Positions 48,708 through 57,838 of a stretch of DNA of 64,000 bases are shown here, one piece after another (position 1 is the stretch's first letter; every line of letters begins with the position of its first letter). The translations under genes were made by a program, and so were the position numbers. A model generated the notes under the pieces. That model was not told the origin of the DNA and searched no databases. It saw only the letters and a list, made by a program, of their open reading frames with translations. The DNA lies in the NCBI RefSeq assembly GCF_012933545.1, contig NZ_JAADJU010000001.1:248001-312000 (forward strand), given 5' to 3'. The stretch comes from Rouxiella aceris (lineage in GTDB: Bacteria > Pseudomonadota > Gammaproteobacteria > Enterobacterales > Enterobacteriaceae).

Positions 48708-48842
48708 TTTTATTCCTCATCCATGTGGTAGGCAATAAAAATATAAGAGTAGATTACGAAAGTAAATATTTTTTTGCATGGCAATGATTTGTTTTATAAC
48801 AATTAACAAGCTGCATTAACAAACTTATTAAAGCGATAAAAT

Positions 48843-48871
48843 AAAGCCTCTTCTTAATAGAAGAGGCTTTA
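48843..48871 (-). terminator. Rho-independent terminator of yggN
   Basis: AAAGCCTCTTCTTAATAGAA and GAGGCTTT fold into a long perfect stem; both sides carry A/T-runs, so it is bidirectional in form. It lies 40 bp after the yggN stop codon, upstream of the hcp region. Confidence 0.82.
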
Positions 48872-48911
48872 TTTATTTACTGCGGTTATTAATACCGCCA
48901 ACAATAATTAC

Positions 48912-49640
48912 TTATTTGATTTCTGCCAGCAGGGCACGGCGTTGATCTTCCAGCGAGGTCACGCGCTTGCAAACGCTGCGCCCAAAGCCTTCAAATTCAT
49001 TCTGCTGCTGCTTCCATTCCGCCTGTACCGCCTGCTGCAAGCCGCCGAGATTACCCATCATCGCCTGCAACGGATTGCCGCCGCTGGTCAGCTGACGCGT
49101 CCCCATTTCGTTCATGCTGTCCTGCATGACGCCGCCCATGGTTTGCTCTACCAGGCGCTGGCCGTCTTGCTGTACCTTGTCTATCGCCTGGTGATGGAAA
49201 GTCAGTCCATCATCACGATGTTCAATAATACGATTTAACTGCTGCTTGAGTTGACCATCGAGGTTAGTTAAACGGTTACGCACATTGCTGTCGGCACCAA
49301 GCTGTTTCACGATCACCCCGTCCATGGCCACCCGCGCTTTTTCAAGATGGGTTCGTGTACCCTGATCGATCCAGGGTAAATCACGGCGCAATGCCGCCTG
49401 ATAATCAACGGCATCCTGACGCTGCCTGGCCCCCAGGGAAACCTCGTTACCATTCTGGCTAATATCGCCATTCGGCGTAATCAGCAGATTGCCACTGGCA
49501 CCGACAACCTGCACGCTTTGCGGCGTGATCACGATATCGTCTTTCGGCCTGGTGCTGCATTGAAACTCGGCGTGAGCCTGCCAGGCAGTGAGCGCGATCA
49601 GGCCAATCAGCCCCTGTTTCAATCCGGTTCTTGCTAACAT
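48912..49640 (-). CDS. yggN: DUF2884 family periplasmic protein YggN
   Basis: 242-aa protein of the YggN (DUF2884) family, unknown function. A Sec signal peptide, MLARTGLKQGLIGLIALT then AWQAHA, ends near residue 24; ATG at 49640 with GGGAG upstream. Mature blocks match E. coli YggN: EFQCSTRPKDDIVITPQSVQ, LPWIDQGTRTHLEKARVAMD and MGTRQLTSGGNPLQAMMGNL. glsB lies 60 bp upstream on the same strand. Confidence 0.93.
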   Translation of the reverse strand: MLARTGLKQGLIGLIALTAWQAHAEFQCSTRPKDDIVITPQSVQVVGASGNLLITPNGDISQNGNEVSLGARQRQDAVDYQAALRRDLPWIDQGTRTHLEKARVAMDGVIVKQLGADSNVRNRLTNLDGQLKQQLNRIIEHRDDGLTFHHQAIDKVQQDGQRLVEQTMGGVMQDSMNEMGTRQLTSGGNPLQAMMGNLGGLQQAVQAEWKQQQNEFEGFGRSVCKRVTSLEDQRRALLAEIK

Positions 49641-49700
49641 GTTAACTCCCTTGATTCCGTCAGACAGCCGCAAAACACCGGGCTGCCGGATAACGCACGA

Positions 49701-50660
49701 TTAAAATATTGAACGGCCAATGCGTTGCGCCAGTATCTCTAAGGCAGCGATCCCGGCCAAAGAGTTCCCTGCCTGATCGAGTTCAGGCGACCAGACGGCA
49801 ATACACATCTCCCCGGGCACCACGGCGAGAATACCCCCACCGACGCCCGATTTTCCCGGCATACCTACGCGATAGGCAAATTCACCGGCACCGTCATACA
49901 TGCCGCTGGTAACCATTAGCGCATTGATATGTCTTGCCTGACTCGCATCGATCAGCGGTTGGTCACTGCCCGGCGGCAGGCCTTTATTGGCCAGATAAAG
50001 GAAAGTCCGCGCCAGTTCGCCGCAGCTCATGCGCAGCGAACAGTAATGAAAATAGGTGTTCAACACGGTAATGACATCATTTTCAAAATTGCCAAATGAC
50101 TTCATCAAATAGGCGATCGCGGCGTTGCGATCAGAATGTTCAAACTCCGAACGGGCCACCAACGGATCATAGTGTATATCCGGCTCAGCGCAAAGTTGAC
50201 GTACTACTTCCAGCATACGCTGTTTTGGCGCAGCCAGCCGCGACTGCAACAGATCGCAAATCACCAGCGCGCCGGGGTTGATAAAGGGATTACGCGGTTT
50301 ACCCTTTTCCAGCTCCAGCTGTACCAGCGAATTAAACGGCTGCCCCGAGGGCTCTTTACCGACGCGCTGCCAGATCTCGTGCTCCTGATAGCGGCTCAGC
50401 GCCAGAGTCAGGCTCAGCACTTTGGAAATCGACTGGATCGAAAAACGCGTATGGGCATCACCGGCATGGAATTGCTGACCATCCACCGTACAGACGGCAA
50501 TTCCCAGCTGGTTGGCATCGACACCGGCCAGTGCCGGAATATAATCGGCCACTTTCCCCTGACCAATCAGTGGCCGCACCTGAGATAAAATGTCATCCAG
50601 CAGGCCGTTATCCAACTCTGTTGGCAACTTGTTTCCCTGGTATATATTCTGGTCATTCAA
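49701..50660 (-). CDS. glsB: Glutaminase
   Basis: Hydrolyses glutamine to glutamate. The serine-dependent beta-lactamase-like fold shows the SxxK motif in [75 protein letters not shown] and the C-terminal [14 protein letters not shown]. The start is uncertain: an ATG at 50711 lies inside a duplicated terminator hairpin; I prefer TTG at 50660, which has GGGGGT eight bases before it and gives 319 aa (E. coli about 308). It may equally start further in. Confidence 0.92.
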   Translation of the reverse strand: MNDQNIYQGNKLPTELDNGLLDDILSQVRPLIGQGKVADYIPALAGVDANQLGIAVCTVDGQQFHAGDAHTRFSIQSISKVLSLTLALSRYQEHEIWQRVGKEPSGQPFNSLVQLELEKGKPRNPFINPGALVICDLLQSRLAAPKQRMLEVVRQLCAEPDIHYDPLVARSEFEHSDRNAAIAYLMKSFGNFENDVITVLNTYFHYCSLRMSCGELARTFLYLANKGLPPGSDQPLIDASQARHINALMVTSGMYDGAGEFAYRVGMPGKSGVGGGILAVVPGEMCIAVWSPELDQAGNSLAGIAALEILAQRIGRSIF

Positions 50661-50702
50661 CGTCGTTACCCCCAAAAAATTCACCTTTGCCGGATAAAAC
50701 AA

Positions 50703-50873
50703 AAGCGCCATAGAGGCGCTTTCAGACTGCTGACAAAGTCCATTATTAGGGAGAGTGCACCGTTGGGGTCGTAGCGGGCTTGCCCGCCGGAGCGCCCCTA
50801 GGTGTGCTATGCCCGGGTATCTCGATCATCAAGACGACTTTGTCATCAAACTCAAGCGCCATAGAGGCGCTTT
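50703..50873 (-). mobile_element. Terminator-embedded repeat, copy 4 (after yggL)
   Basis: Body 50723-50853 (131 bp) between two identical 20-bp terminator hairpins (50703-50722 and 50854-50873; stem AAGCGCC / GGCGCTT, loop ATAGA). On the minus strand the distal copy is followed by TTTTGTTTTA. The end repeats TGACAAAGTC and GACTTTGTCA are perfect. The element separates yggL from glsB and places a hairpin across the first codons of the longest possible glsB frame. Confidence 0.87.
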
Positions 50874-50906
50874 AGTCGGTTACATAATCCGCTTATAATC
50901 CGCGGA

Positions 50907-51233
50907 TCAATCCCACCAGATGTCAAACAGTTCACTGGTAGCCACGTCCTGCATTTTGTGGTCTTCCAACCATTTTTTCACCAGTTCGCGCTGTTCGTCA
51001 GTACAACGACCGATTTCCTGCAGGCAGATCAAACCTTCCCACTGTAAATAGCCGCTGCCATCAAAGGCCATCTTGTTAGGTTCGATAACACCTTCAAGAA
51101 ACGCATCGAGAAATTCATCGATGTTCTCGACGCTGGTTCCTTCCGCGAAGCGCCATTTTACTGAGAATCCTATCTCTTGAAACTCTTCAATATGTAACTT
51201 CTTGCGTAAACGACGACTACGATTCTTGGCCAT
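50907..51233 (-). CDS. yggL: YggL family 50S-associated protein
   Basis: 108-aa protein of the YggL family (DUF469), small and charged; the N-terminus [20 protein letters not shown] is basic, and the C-terminal FDGSGYLQWEGLICLQEIGR is the most conserved part. E. coli YggL is reported to associate with 50S ribosomal particles; its role is not settled. Its ATG overlaps the trmB stop (TAATG), so they are co-translated. Confidence 0.92.
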   Translation of the reverse strand: MAKNRSRRLRKKLHIEEFQEIGFSVKWRFAEGTSVENIDEFLDAFLEGVIEPNKMAFDGSGYLQWEGLICLQEIGRCTDEQRELVKKWLEDHKMQDVATSELFDIWWD

Positions 51234-51952
51234 TATTGCTTCCTCTCAAACATCAGATCCCATACGCCGTGACCTAAACGCTGGCCACGCATTTCGAACT
51301 TGGTTACCGGGCGGGACTCGGGACGTGGCACAAACTGGCCATCCGGCGACAGATTGCCATAGCTGGCAATGCCGCTCATCACTTCGAGCATATGTTGTGC
51401 ATAAGGTTCCCAGTCGGTGGCCATATGGAAGATACCACCCGGTTTTAATTTGCGACGCACCAGTTCCACAAAAGGAGTCTGAACAATGCGACGTTTGTTA
51501 TGGCGCGCTTTATGCCAGGGATCGGGGAAGAACAGCTGTACCATATCCAGCGAACCATCGGGGATCATGGTTTCCAGCACTTCTACCGCATCGTGGCACA
51601 TTACGCGCAAATTGCTGATGCCCTCTTCCTGGGCGGTGGACAGACAAGCGCCTACGCCTGGTGAGTGTACTTCTATGCCGATAAAGTTCTGTTCGGGATG
51701 CTGCTTGGCCATAGTCACCAGCGAGGTCCCCATGCCAAAACCGATTTCCAGAACGGTATGCGCTTCACGACCAAACAGCGAGGCGAGCTCCACAGGCTGC
51801 GCCTGATATTCAACGCCCATCACCGGCCAGTAATTGTCCAGCGCGTACTGTTGGCCTTTGGTCAGACGGCCCTGACGGCGCACAAAACTGCGGATACGGC
51901 GCAGAGCGCGACCGTTTTCATCAAACTCCGGTGAAATGACGTCATTTTTCAT
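51233..51952 (-). CDS. trmB: tRNA (guanine-N7)-methyltransferase
   Basis: Methylates G46 of tRNAs. The 239-aa protein starts [20 protein letters not shown] at 51952 (E. coli 239 aa); a longer opening to 52003 is ignored. The SAM motif [16 protein letters not shown] and tRNA-binding [20 protein letters not shown] are intact. It is divergent from mutY with about 258 bp between, and is followed by yggL. Confidence 0.97.
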   Translation of the reverse strand: MKNDVISPEFDENGRALRRIRSFVRRQGRLTKGQQYALDNYWPVMGVEYQAQPVELASLFGREAHTVLEIGFGMGTSLVTMAKQHPEQNFIGIEVHSPGVGACLSTAQEEGISNLRVMCHDAVEVLETMIPDGSLDMVQLFFPDPWHKARHNKRRIVQTPFVELVRRKLKPGGIFHMATDWEPYAQHMLEVMSGIASYGNLSPDGQFVPRPESRPVTKFEMRGQRLGHGVWDLMFERKQ

Positions 51953-52210
51953 AGTGCTTTCTATCTGTCTGGCGATAATTTTAGGGAAAAGCGCATTATC
52001 CAAAGATACTCGCCTTTAGCAAGCGATCCTTTAACTGCCGCGACTTTGTGGCTGTTTTTCTCTGGCTACGGCAAATATCCGCCCGCCAGCGCCGGTTGTT
52101 CGGTTAATTGCATGGTCACAGCAGGAAAGTTCCGGTTTACAGCACCCGGCGTCTGTGCTGGAATCCTTAGCTGTCTTTTAACCCCCGACGGGATCTGTAA
52201 TACGCCTATG

Positions 52211-53308
52211 ATGGAAGCGCACCGCTTCGCGCCTGCGGTACTCGACTGGTACCAACAATATGGTCGCAAGACCCTACCCTGGCAGATAGAAAAAACGCCC
52301 TACAAAGTCTGGCTTTCTGAGGTGATGTTACAGCAGACTCAGGTAGCGACGGTTATTCCCTATTTCCAGCGCTTTATGGCGCGCTTTGCCGATGTTAGCG
52401 CATTGGCCGCGGCACCGCTCGATGAAGTGCTGCATTTGTGGACCGGCCTGGGTTACTATGCCCGCGCCCGCAATCTGCATAAGGCGGCGCAAACTATTGT
52501 GGCACAACATCAGGGCAAATTCCCCACCACTTTTAACGAAGTAGCGGCGCTACCCGGTGTTGGACGATCCACCGCCGGGGCGATCCTCTCTTTGTCGCTG
52601 GGTCAGCACTTTCCGATCCTCGACGGTAATGTAAAACGCGTACTGGCTCGCTGTTACGCCATCGACGGCTGGCCCGGCGAAAAGAAAGTAGAAAACCGCC
52701 TGTGGGCGATCAGCGAAGAGGTCACACCGGCCAAAGGCGTTGAACAATTTAATCAGGCGATGATGGACCTTGGCGCCATGGTCTGCACGCGCTCGCGTCC
52801 CAAGTGCGAACTCTGTCCGTTGCGTGGTGGCTGTATCGCCTATGCCAATCTGACATGGCCAAATTATCCCGGCAAAAAGCCAAAGAAAACGCTGCCGGAA
52901 AAAACTGCCTGGCTGTTGATGATGCAACACGGCGATCGCGTCTGGCTGGAACAACGACCGCCGGTCGGGCTATGGGGCGGCCTGTTTTGTTTTCCGCAAT
53001 ATAGCAGCGAAGACCTATTGATCGCCGAAGCCAAAAAATATGGCGTCACCCGCAAGGCCATGCAGCAGTTGGTTTCATTCCGCCACACTTTCAGTCATTT
53101 CCATCTGGATATTGTGCCAATGTGGATAAATATCGACGAAGCCGCGGGTTGCATGGATGAAGTCCCTGGTCTCTGGTATAACTTAGCGCAGCCACCGTCG
53201 GTAGGACTGGCTGCCCCGGTTGAGCGTCTGTTGGCGCAACTGGCCAAAGCCACGCCACAGCAACAAGATTTGTATGGCCGTGGCGCAATTAATGAGGATT
53301 TAGTATGA
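52211..53308 (+). CDS. mutY: Adenine DNA glycosylase MutY
   Basis: Removes A opposite 8-oxoG. The 365-aa protein (E. coli 350) has the HhH-GPD domain with catalytic Glu37 in [19 protein letters not shown] and the Asp in the [20 protein letters not shown] hairpin region, the four-Cys iron-sulphur loop [17 protein letters not shown], and a NUDIX-like C-terminal domain. ATG at 52211 is chosen (a second ATG at 52208 is in frame); the frame extends 54 codons upstream without family support. Its end overlaps yggX by 4 bp (ATGA). Confidence 0.96.
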   Translation: MEAHRFAPAVLDWYQQYGRKTLPWQIEKTPYKVWLSEVMLQQTQVATVIPYFQRFMARFADVSALAAAPLDEVLHLWTGLGYYARARNLHKAAQTIVAQHQGKFPTTFNEVAALPGVGRSTAGAILSLSLGQHFPILDGNVKRVLARCYAIDGWPGEKKVENRLWAISEEVTPAKGVEQFNQAMMDLGAMVCTRSRPKCELCPLRGGCIAYANLTWPNYPGKKPKKTLPEKTAWLLMMQHGDRVWLEQRPPVGLWGGLFCFPQYSSEDLLIAEAKKYGVTRKAMQQLVSFRHTFSHFHLDIVPMWINIDEAAGCMDEVPGLWYNLAQPPSVGLAAPVERLLAQLAKATPQQQDLYGRGAINEDLV

Positions 53309-53577
53309 GCAGAACTCTATTTTGCACGTTCTTGCAACGTGACGCAGAAGGCCAGGATTTTCAACTTTACCCGGGTGAACTGGGCAAACGTATTTATAAC
53401 GAAATTTCCAAAGAAGCCTGGGCACAGTGGTTAAAAAAACAAACCATGCTGATCAACGAAAAAAAATTAAGCATGATGAATCTCGAAGACCGTAAGTTGC
53501 TGGAGCAGGAAATGGTTAAATTCCTGTTTGAAGGCCATGACGTGCATATTGAAGGCTATACCCCCCCTTCAGAATAA
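53305..53577 (+). CDS. yggX: Fe(2+)-trafficking protein YggX
   Basis: 90-aa protein linked to iron traffic and protection of iron-sulphur clusters from oxidation. It starts [20 protein letters not shown] with the conserved Cys7, followed by [20 protein letters not shown] and [19 protein letters not shown]. Same length as E. coli (91). It overlaps mutY by 4 bp and precedes mltC by 80 bp, the standard mutY-yggX-mltC operon. Confidence 0.97.
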   Translation: MSRTLFCTFLQRDAEGQDFQLYPGELGKRIYNEISKEAWAQWLKKQTMLINEKKLSMMNLEDRKLLEQEMVKFLFEGHDVHIEGYTPPSE

Positions 53578-53657
53578 ATGTTCTCTAACCCATAGATTCG
53601 GGCCAGCGTCCTGTTTAGGATTATGGCCCTATTTTTCATCACGATACGGCTCTTAAG

Positions 53658-54737
53658 ATGAAGAAAATTTTAGCGTTACTGGTGATCGCTCCTTTGTTGA
53701 TCTCCTGTTCTGGCAAGAAAAACGAACAATACAATGAAGCCTACGTTAAAGACACCAATGGCTTTGATATTTTGATGGGCCAATTTGCCCATAACATTGA
53801 AAACATCTGGGGCATGAACGAAGTTTTGATCGCCGGCCCAAAAGACTACGTCAAATATAGCGATCAATATGAAACCCGCAGCCATATCAACTTTGATGCG
53901 GGTACCATTACCATTGAAACCATTTCCGGGATTGATCCCAGCAGCAAACTGCGTCAGGCCATTATCAAAACCCTGTTGGTTGGCGACGATGCCACCTCGG
54001 TCGACCTTTATTCTGATGCCAACGATATTCAGATCAGCAAAGAGCCGATGCTCTACGGCCAGGTGCTGGACAATACCGGGCAGCCGATCCGCTGGCCGGG
54101 TCGTGCCGGCAATTTTGCCGATTACCTGTTGCAATACAAACTGCAACAGCGCCAGTCCGGCATGCATTTTATTTACTCGGTCACCATTCAGATGGTGCCA
54201 AACCACCTGGATAAACGGGCGCATAAATATTTGCCGCTGGTGCGCGATGCCGCTGCCAAATATGGCGTCGATCAATCGTTAATCCTGGCTATCATGCAAA
54301 CCGAATCAGCCTTTAACCCCTATGCGGTAAGCAATGCCGACGCTCTGGGTCTGATGCAGGTTGTGCAACACTCCGCCGGTGCCGATGTCTTTAAATCGGA
54401 AGGACGCTGGGGTACGCCAAGCCGTAGCTATCTGTTCGATCCGGCCAATAATATCAATACCGGTACCGCTTATCTGGCTATGCTGCAAAATGTCTATCTG
54501 TCCGGGATCAACAACCCGACGTCACGTCGTTATGCAGTGATTACCGCCTATAACGGGGGTGCAGGCAGCGTGCTGCGCGTGTTCTCCAGCGATAAATACC
54601 AGGCATTCAATATTATCAACAGCATGTCGCCGGGAGATGTTTACGATACGCTGGTCAGCCGCCATCCTTCTGGCGAATCGCGTCATTATTTATACAAAGT
54701 GAACAAAACGCAGAAGGGCTATCGACGCGGGGATTGA
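53658..54737 (+). CDS. mltC: Membrane-bound lytic murein transglycosylase C
   Basis: Lipoprotein that cleaves peptidoglycan to 1,6-anhydro-muropeptides. The signal [19 protein letters not shown] has the lipidated Cys17 with Ser after it, so outer-membrane sorting is expected. The C-terminal SLT domain has catalytic Glu in [20 protein letters not shown] followed by LGLMQVV and the GTAYLAML / [18 protein letters not shown] motifs. Product 359 aa (E. coli 359). The terminator downstream is split by repeat copy 5. Confidence 0.96.
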   Translation: MKKILALLVIAPLLISCSGKKNEQYNEAYVKDTNGFDILMGQFAHNIENIWGMNEVLIAGPKDYVKYSDQYETRSHINFDAGTITIETISGIDPSSKLRQAIIKTLLVGDDATSVDLYSDANDIQISKEPMLYGQVLDNTGQPIRWPGRAGNFADYLLQYKLQQRQSGMHFIYSVTIQMVPNHLDKRAHKYLPLVRDAAAKYGVDQSLILAIMQTESAFNPYAVSNADALGLMQVVQHSAGADVFKSEGRWGTPSRSYLFDPANNINTGTAYLAMLQNVYLSGINNPTSRRYAVITAYNGGAGSVLRVFSSDKYQAFNIINSMSPGDVYDTLVSRHPSGESRHYLYKVNKTQKGYRRGD

Positions 54738-54759
54738 TTGACTGACGATAAAATAGTTA

Positions 54760-54936
54760 AGGAGAGCCGTTCTGGCTCTCCTGAGTTTGATGACAAAGTC
54801 GTCTTGATGATCGAGATACCTGGGCATAGCACACCTGGGGGCGCTCCGGCGGGCTAGCCCGCTACGACCCCAACGGTGTACTCTCCCTAATAATGGACTT
54901 TGTCAGCAGTCTGAGGAGAGCCGTTCTGGCTCTCCT
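54760..54936 (+). mobile_element. Terminator-embedded repeat, copy 5 (after mltC)
   Basis: Body 54783-54913 (131 bp) between two identical 23-bp copies of the mltC terminator hairpin (54760-54782 and 54914-54936; stem AGGAGAGCC / GGCTCTCCT, loop GTTCT). The body is like copy 3 with a few substitutions (for example GGCGGGCTAGCCCGC in the middle, which keeps the arm paired). The order is gene, hairpin, body, hairpin, T-rich end, in the same orientation as the gene. Confidence 0.87.
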
Positions 54937-54968
54937 TAGTTTAATAAACGGGTTATTGACGCAGAAGG

Positions 54969-57131
54969 TTACTCGGCGATCACATAGCCCATAATGCGCT
55001 TCCAGCCGACCGGTTTTTTCTCCACATAGACTCCCTGGAGTTCCGGAGAAAATCCCGGCAGCAGGTTAATGCCCTCTTCCAGCGCCATAAAATAGCGCTG
55101 CACCGGGCCGCCCCATAGTTCACCGGGCACCACGCACAGCACGCCAGGAGGATAAGGTAACGCCCCTTCCGCGGCAATTCGGCCTTCGGCCTGACTAACA
55201 GGCACCAGCTCAACGTTATCGCGAATAAATTCGCTGTGAGCGTCCTGCGCATTCATCACTACTTGCGGGAAGCCCGACTCACGGAACATCTCCTTTTGCA
55301 GTTCCTTCACATCAAAACTGACGTACAGGTTGTGCATTTCCTGACAGAGCTGACGGATGGTGTAGTCACGATAGCGGTCTTCATTTTTACGGTACACCGT
55401 CGGCAACACCTCGCTAAGCAACGCATCTTCTTCGATATAACGTTCAAAGCGGGCGATCTCGGCGACCAGTTGCTGCATTTTGGCTGGCGTCTCCGCCGGA
55501 GTGAGCAGAAACAGGATCGAGTTAAGATCGCATTTCTCCGGCACAATGCCATTTTCACGCAGATAATTGGCCAGGATGGTCGCCGGAATACCAAAGTCAG
55601 TATATTTGCCGCTGCTGGCATCAATGCCTGGCGTGGTCAGTAGCAGTTTGCAGGGATCGACAAAGTACTGCTTCTCGGCATAACCGGCAAAGGCGTGCCA
55701 GCGCTCTCCCGGTACAAAATCAAAAAAGCGCACGTCATTGGCCATTTGTTCAGTGTCATATTGCTGCCATGGCTTGCCATCAACCACCGGCGGGATAAAA
55801 GGCCGGATCATCGAGCAGCATTCGAGCAGCATTTTACGGGTTTCGATCCCCAGTTTGACGCACTCCATCCACATGTGTTTGCCACTGCCGCCAGCGTGCA
55901 TACGGGCATTGACATCAAGGGCGGCAAATAGCGGGTAAAACGGGCTGGTAGAAGCATGCATCATAAAGGCATTGTTGAGCTTTTTATGGCTGCAATGACG
56001 TTTTTGCCCTTTGATATGGTTGTCTTTTTTATGGATTTGCGAAGTTTGCGAAAAACCGGCCTGCTGCTTGTGCACCGATTGGGTGACAATAATACCGGGA
56101 TCGGTTTCTTTTAAATCCAGCAACAGCGGCGAGCACTCTTTCATCATTGGGATAAACTGCTCATAACCTACCCAGGCAGAGTCGAACAGAATGTAATCAC
56201 AAAGATGGCCGATTTTGTCTACCACCTGACGGGCGTTATAAACGGTGCCGTCGTAGGTGCCCAACTGAATAATCGCCAGACGGAATGGCCGCGCTTCAGC
56301 GGCACGCTCAGGGGCAACCTGCTGAATTTGCTTGCGCAGATAACGCTCGTCAAAACAGGCCGCATCAATACCGCCAATAAAACCAAAGGGATTGCGCGCC
56401 GTTTCCAGATAGACCGGCGTCGCCCCCGCCTGCAACAGCGCACCATGATGGTTGGATTTATGGTTGTTACGGTCAAACAGCACCAGATCGCCACGGGTCA
56501 GCAGCGCATTGGTCACCACTTTATTGGCTGCCGAGGTACCGTTAAGCACAAAATAGGTTTTATCGGCGCTAAACACTTTGGCCGCATGTTTCTGTGCATC
56601 TTTGGCAGAACCTTCGTGGATCAGCAGATCGCCGAGTTTGACATCGGCGTTGCACATATCGGCACGGAAAATATTCTCGCCAAAGAATTCAAAAAACTGA
56701 CGCCCGGCGGGATGGCGACGGAAAAACTCGCCGCCCTGATGACCAGGACAGGCAAAGGTCGAGTTTTCCATTTCGACATACTTTTTCAAGGTGTCGAAAA
56801 ATGGCGGGAACAATCCCTGCTCATACTCGGCGGCCGCGGCTTCAAGCTGGGCGGCATAAAACGCCTGATTGGCATCAGCCAGGGCGAAAACCCCTTTCAA
56901 CGCTGACAAGAAGTCTGGCGAAACCTGCTCCGCTCCCTGTACAGCAACAAACGCCGGGATACTGAATCCCAGGGCTTCGACTTCTGCCAGCCTGCCATTG
57001 TTAAGGTCATCCACGGAAATCACTATCGCCGCAATGTCGGTGTAGTCCGCGTTATCGAGGCTAACGACCTCACGTGCGGTGTCGAGATGGGATGCCACGG
57101 AGGCGCTTGCTGCTAATTTTAACTGTTTCAT
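54969..57131 (-). CDS. speC: Ornithine decarboxylase, biosynthetic type
   Basis: PLP enzyme giving putrescine from ornithine. The 720-aa fold-type I decarboxylase has an N-terminal wing domain, then FACPGHQGGEFFRRHPAGRQ, ENIFRADMCNADVKLGDLLI, NGTSAANKVVTNALLTRGDL and the PLP lysine in IIVTQSVHKQQAGFSQTSQI; the C-terminal part includes EGALPYPPGVLCVVPGELWG. Sequence and place next to mltC match SpeC; the paralogue SpeF (inducible) is usually with potE, which is absent. The three polyamine genes speA, speB and this one are all in the window. Confidence 0.95.
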   Translation of the reverse strand: MKQLKLAASASVASHLDTAREVVSLDNADYTDIAAIVISVDDLNNGRLAEVEALGFSIPAFVAVQGAEQVSPDFLSALKGVFALADANQAFYAAQLEAAAAEYEQGLFPPFFDTLKKYVEMENSTFACPGHQGGEFFRRHPAGRQFFEFFGENIFRADMCNADVKLGDLLIHEGSAKDAQKHAAKVFSADKTYFVLNGTSAANKVVTNALLTRGDLVLFDRNNHKSNHHGALLQAGATPVYLETARNPFGFIGGIDAACFDERYLRKQIQQVAPERAAEARPFRLAIIQLGTYDGTVYNARQVVDKIGHLCDYILFDSAWVGYEQFIPMMKECSPLLLDLKETDPGIIVTQSVHKQQAGFSQTSQIHKKDNHIKGQKRHCSHKKLNNAFMMHASTSPFYPLFAALDVNARMHAGGSGKHMWMECVKLGIETRKMLLECCSMIRPFIPPVVDGKPWQQYDTEQMANDVRFFDFVPGERWHAFAGYAEKQYFVDPCKLLLTTPGIDASSGKYTDFGIPATILANYLRENGIVPEKCDLNSILFLLTPAETPAKMQQLVAEIARFERYIEEDALLSEVLPTVYRKNEDRYRDYTIRQLCQEMHNLYVSFDVKELQKEMFRESGFPQVVMNAQDAHSEFIRDNVELVPVSQAEGRIAAEGALPYPPGVLCVVPGELWGGPVQRYFMALEEGINLLPGFSPELQGVYVEKKPVGWKRIMGYVIAE

Positions 57132-57838
57132 ATTACAGGACTCTCAAACGGTTAAGTAAGAGGGTGTGCCAGTGTGGCACGGCAATGAGCAGGTTTGTTC
57201 AACGCTGGAGAAAGCTTGTCAGATACCCCATACGCAGACACCGGCCCGGCAAAGTGACGTTGGCTAAGAAGGATGTCGATAATTGATCGGGCATTGCCTG
57301 ATTAAGCATTGTCGCGACAGAACGATTTACCGGTCTTGGCCACGTCTGATAGACATCAGTAAAATCAGAGTCGCGCTCTGTTTTTAATAATGCCCAACAG
57401 CGAGCAAAGAGTAGCCTTACCGCATGAAAGGATTAACAAAAGGAGAAAAACAGGAAGTATTGAGGTCGCTGCACCCTGGTGTCATCATCAATGATCTGTG
57501 GCACTTGCGTAAAGTGCGGTGTGATAAACCGGTCATGTGCCGCAACCCTCTTGAGCTGTCGCGTAAAAACGAAAGCAGTATTACTTATCCTGGAGCCAGG
57601 TTGCGCAGGGCATTTCGCTGCTCGAAACCGTCCAGGACATCGCCTAATAAAACGCCGCAATAATGGCATTTTTTATCTGCAGGTTCAAGCCTGAAACTTT
57701 GTCAAAAAATGATCCTGTCAGCCGACAGGAAAAGTGCAGTTTGCACAGAAAATTTGCCTGGCAATACGCCATGGTTGGCCGATAAATACCAACAACAAAA
57801 CCAGGGCACCACGCAAACCGCCTTCTCCCTGCAAGCGA
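57132..57838. other. Region upstream of speC
   Basis: 707 bp. The speC promoter should be in the first part; a small palindrome (GTGCCAGTGTGGCAC, 57165-57179) lies 35 bp from the start codon. A 79-codon plus-strand frame (57424-57663) starts near MKGLTKGEKQEVLRS but has no ribosome-binding site and I do not recognise it; I do not call it a gene. nupG, found here in E. coli, is absent. Confidence 0.4.

Noticed and set aside
57424-57663. 79-codon plus-strand frame in the speC upstream region
   Set aside because: No ribosome-binding site, odd composition in the second half, no recognised family; left as unexplained intergenic sequence.
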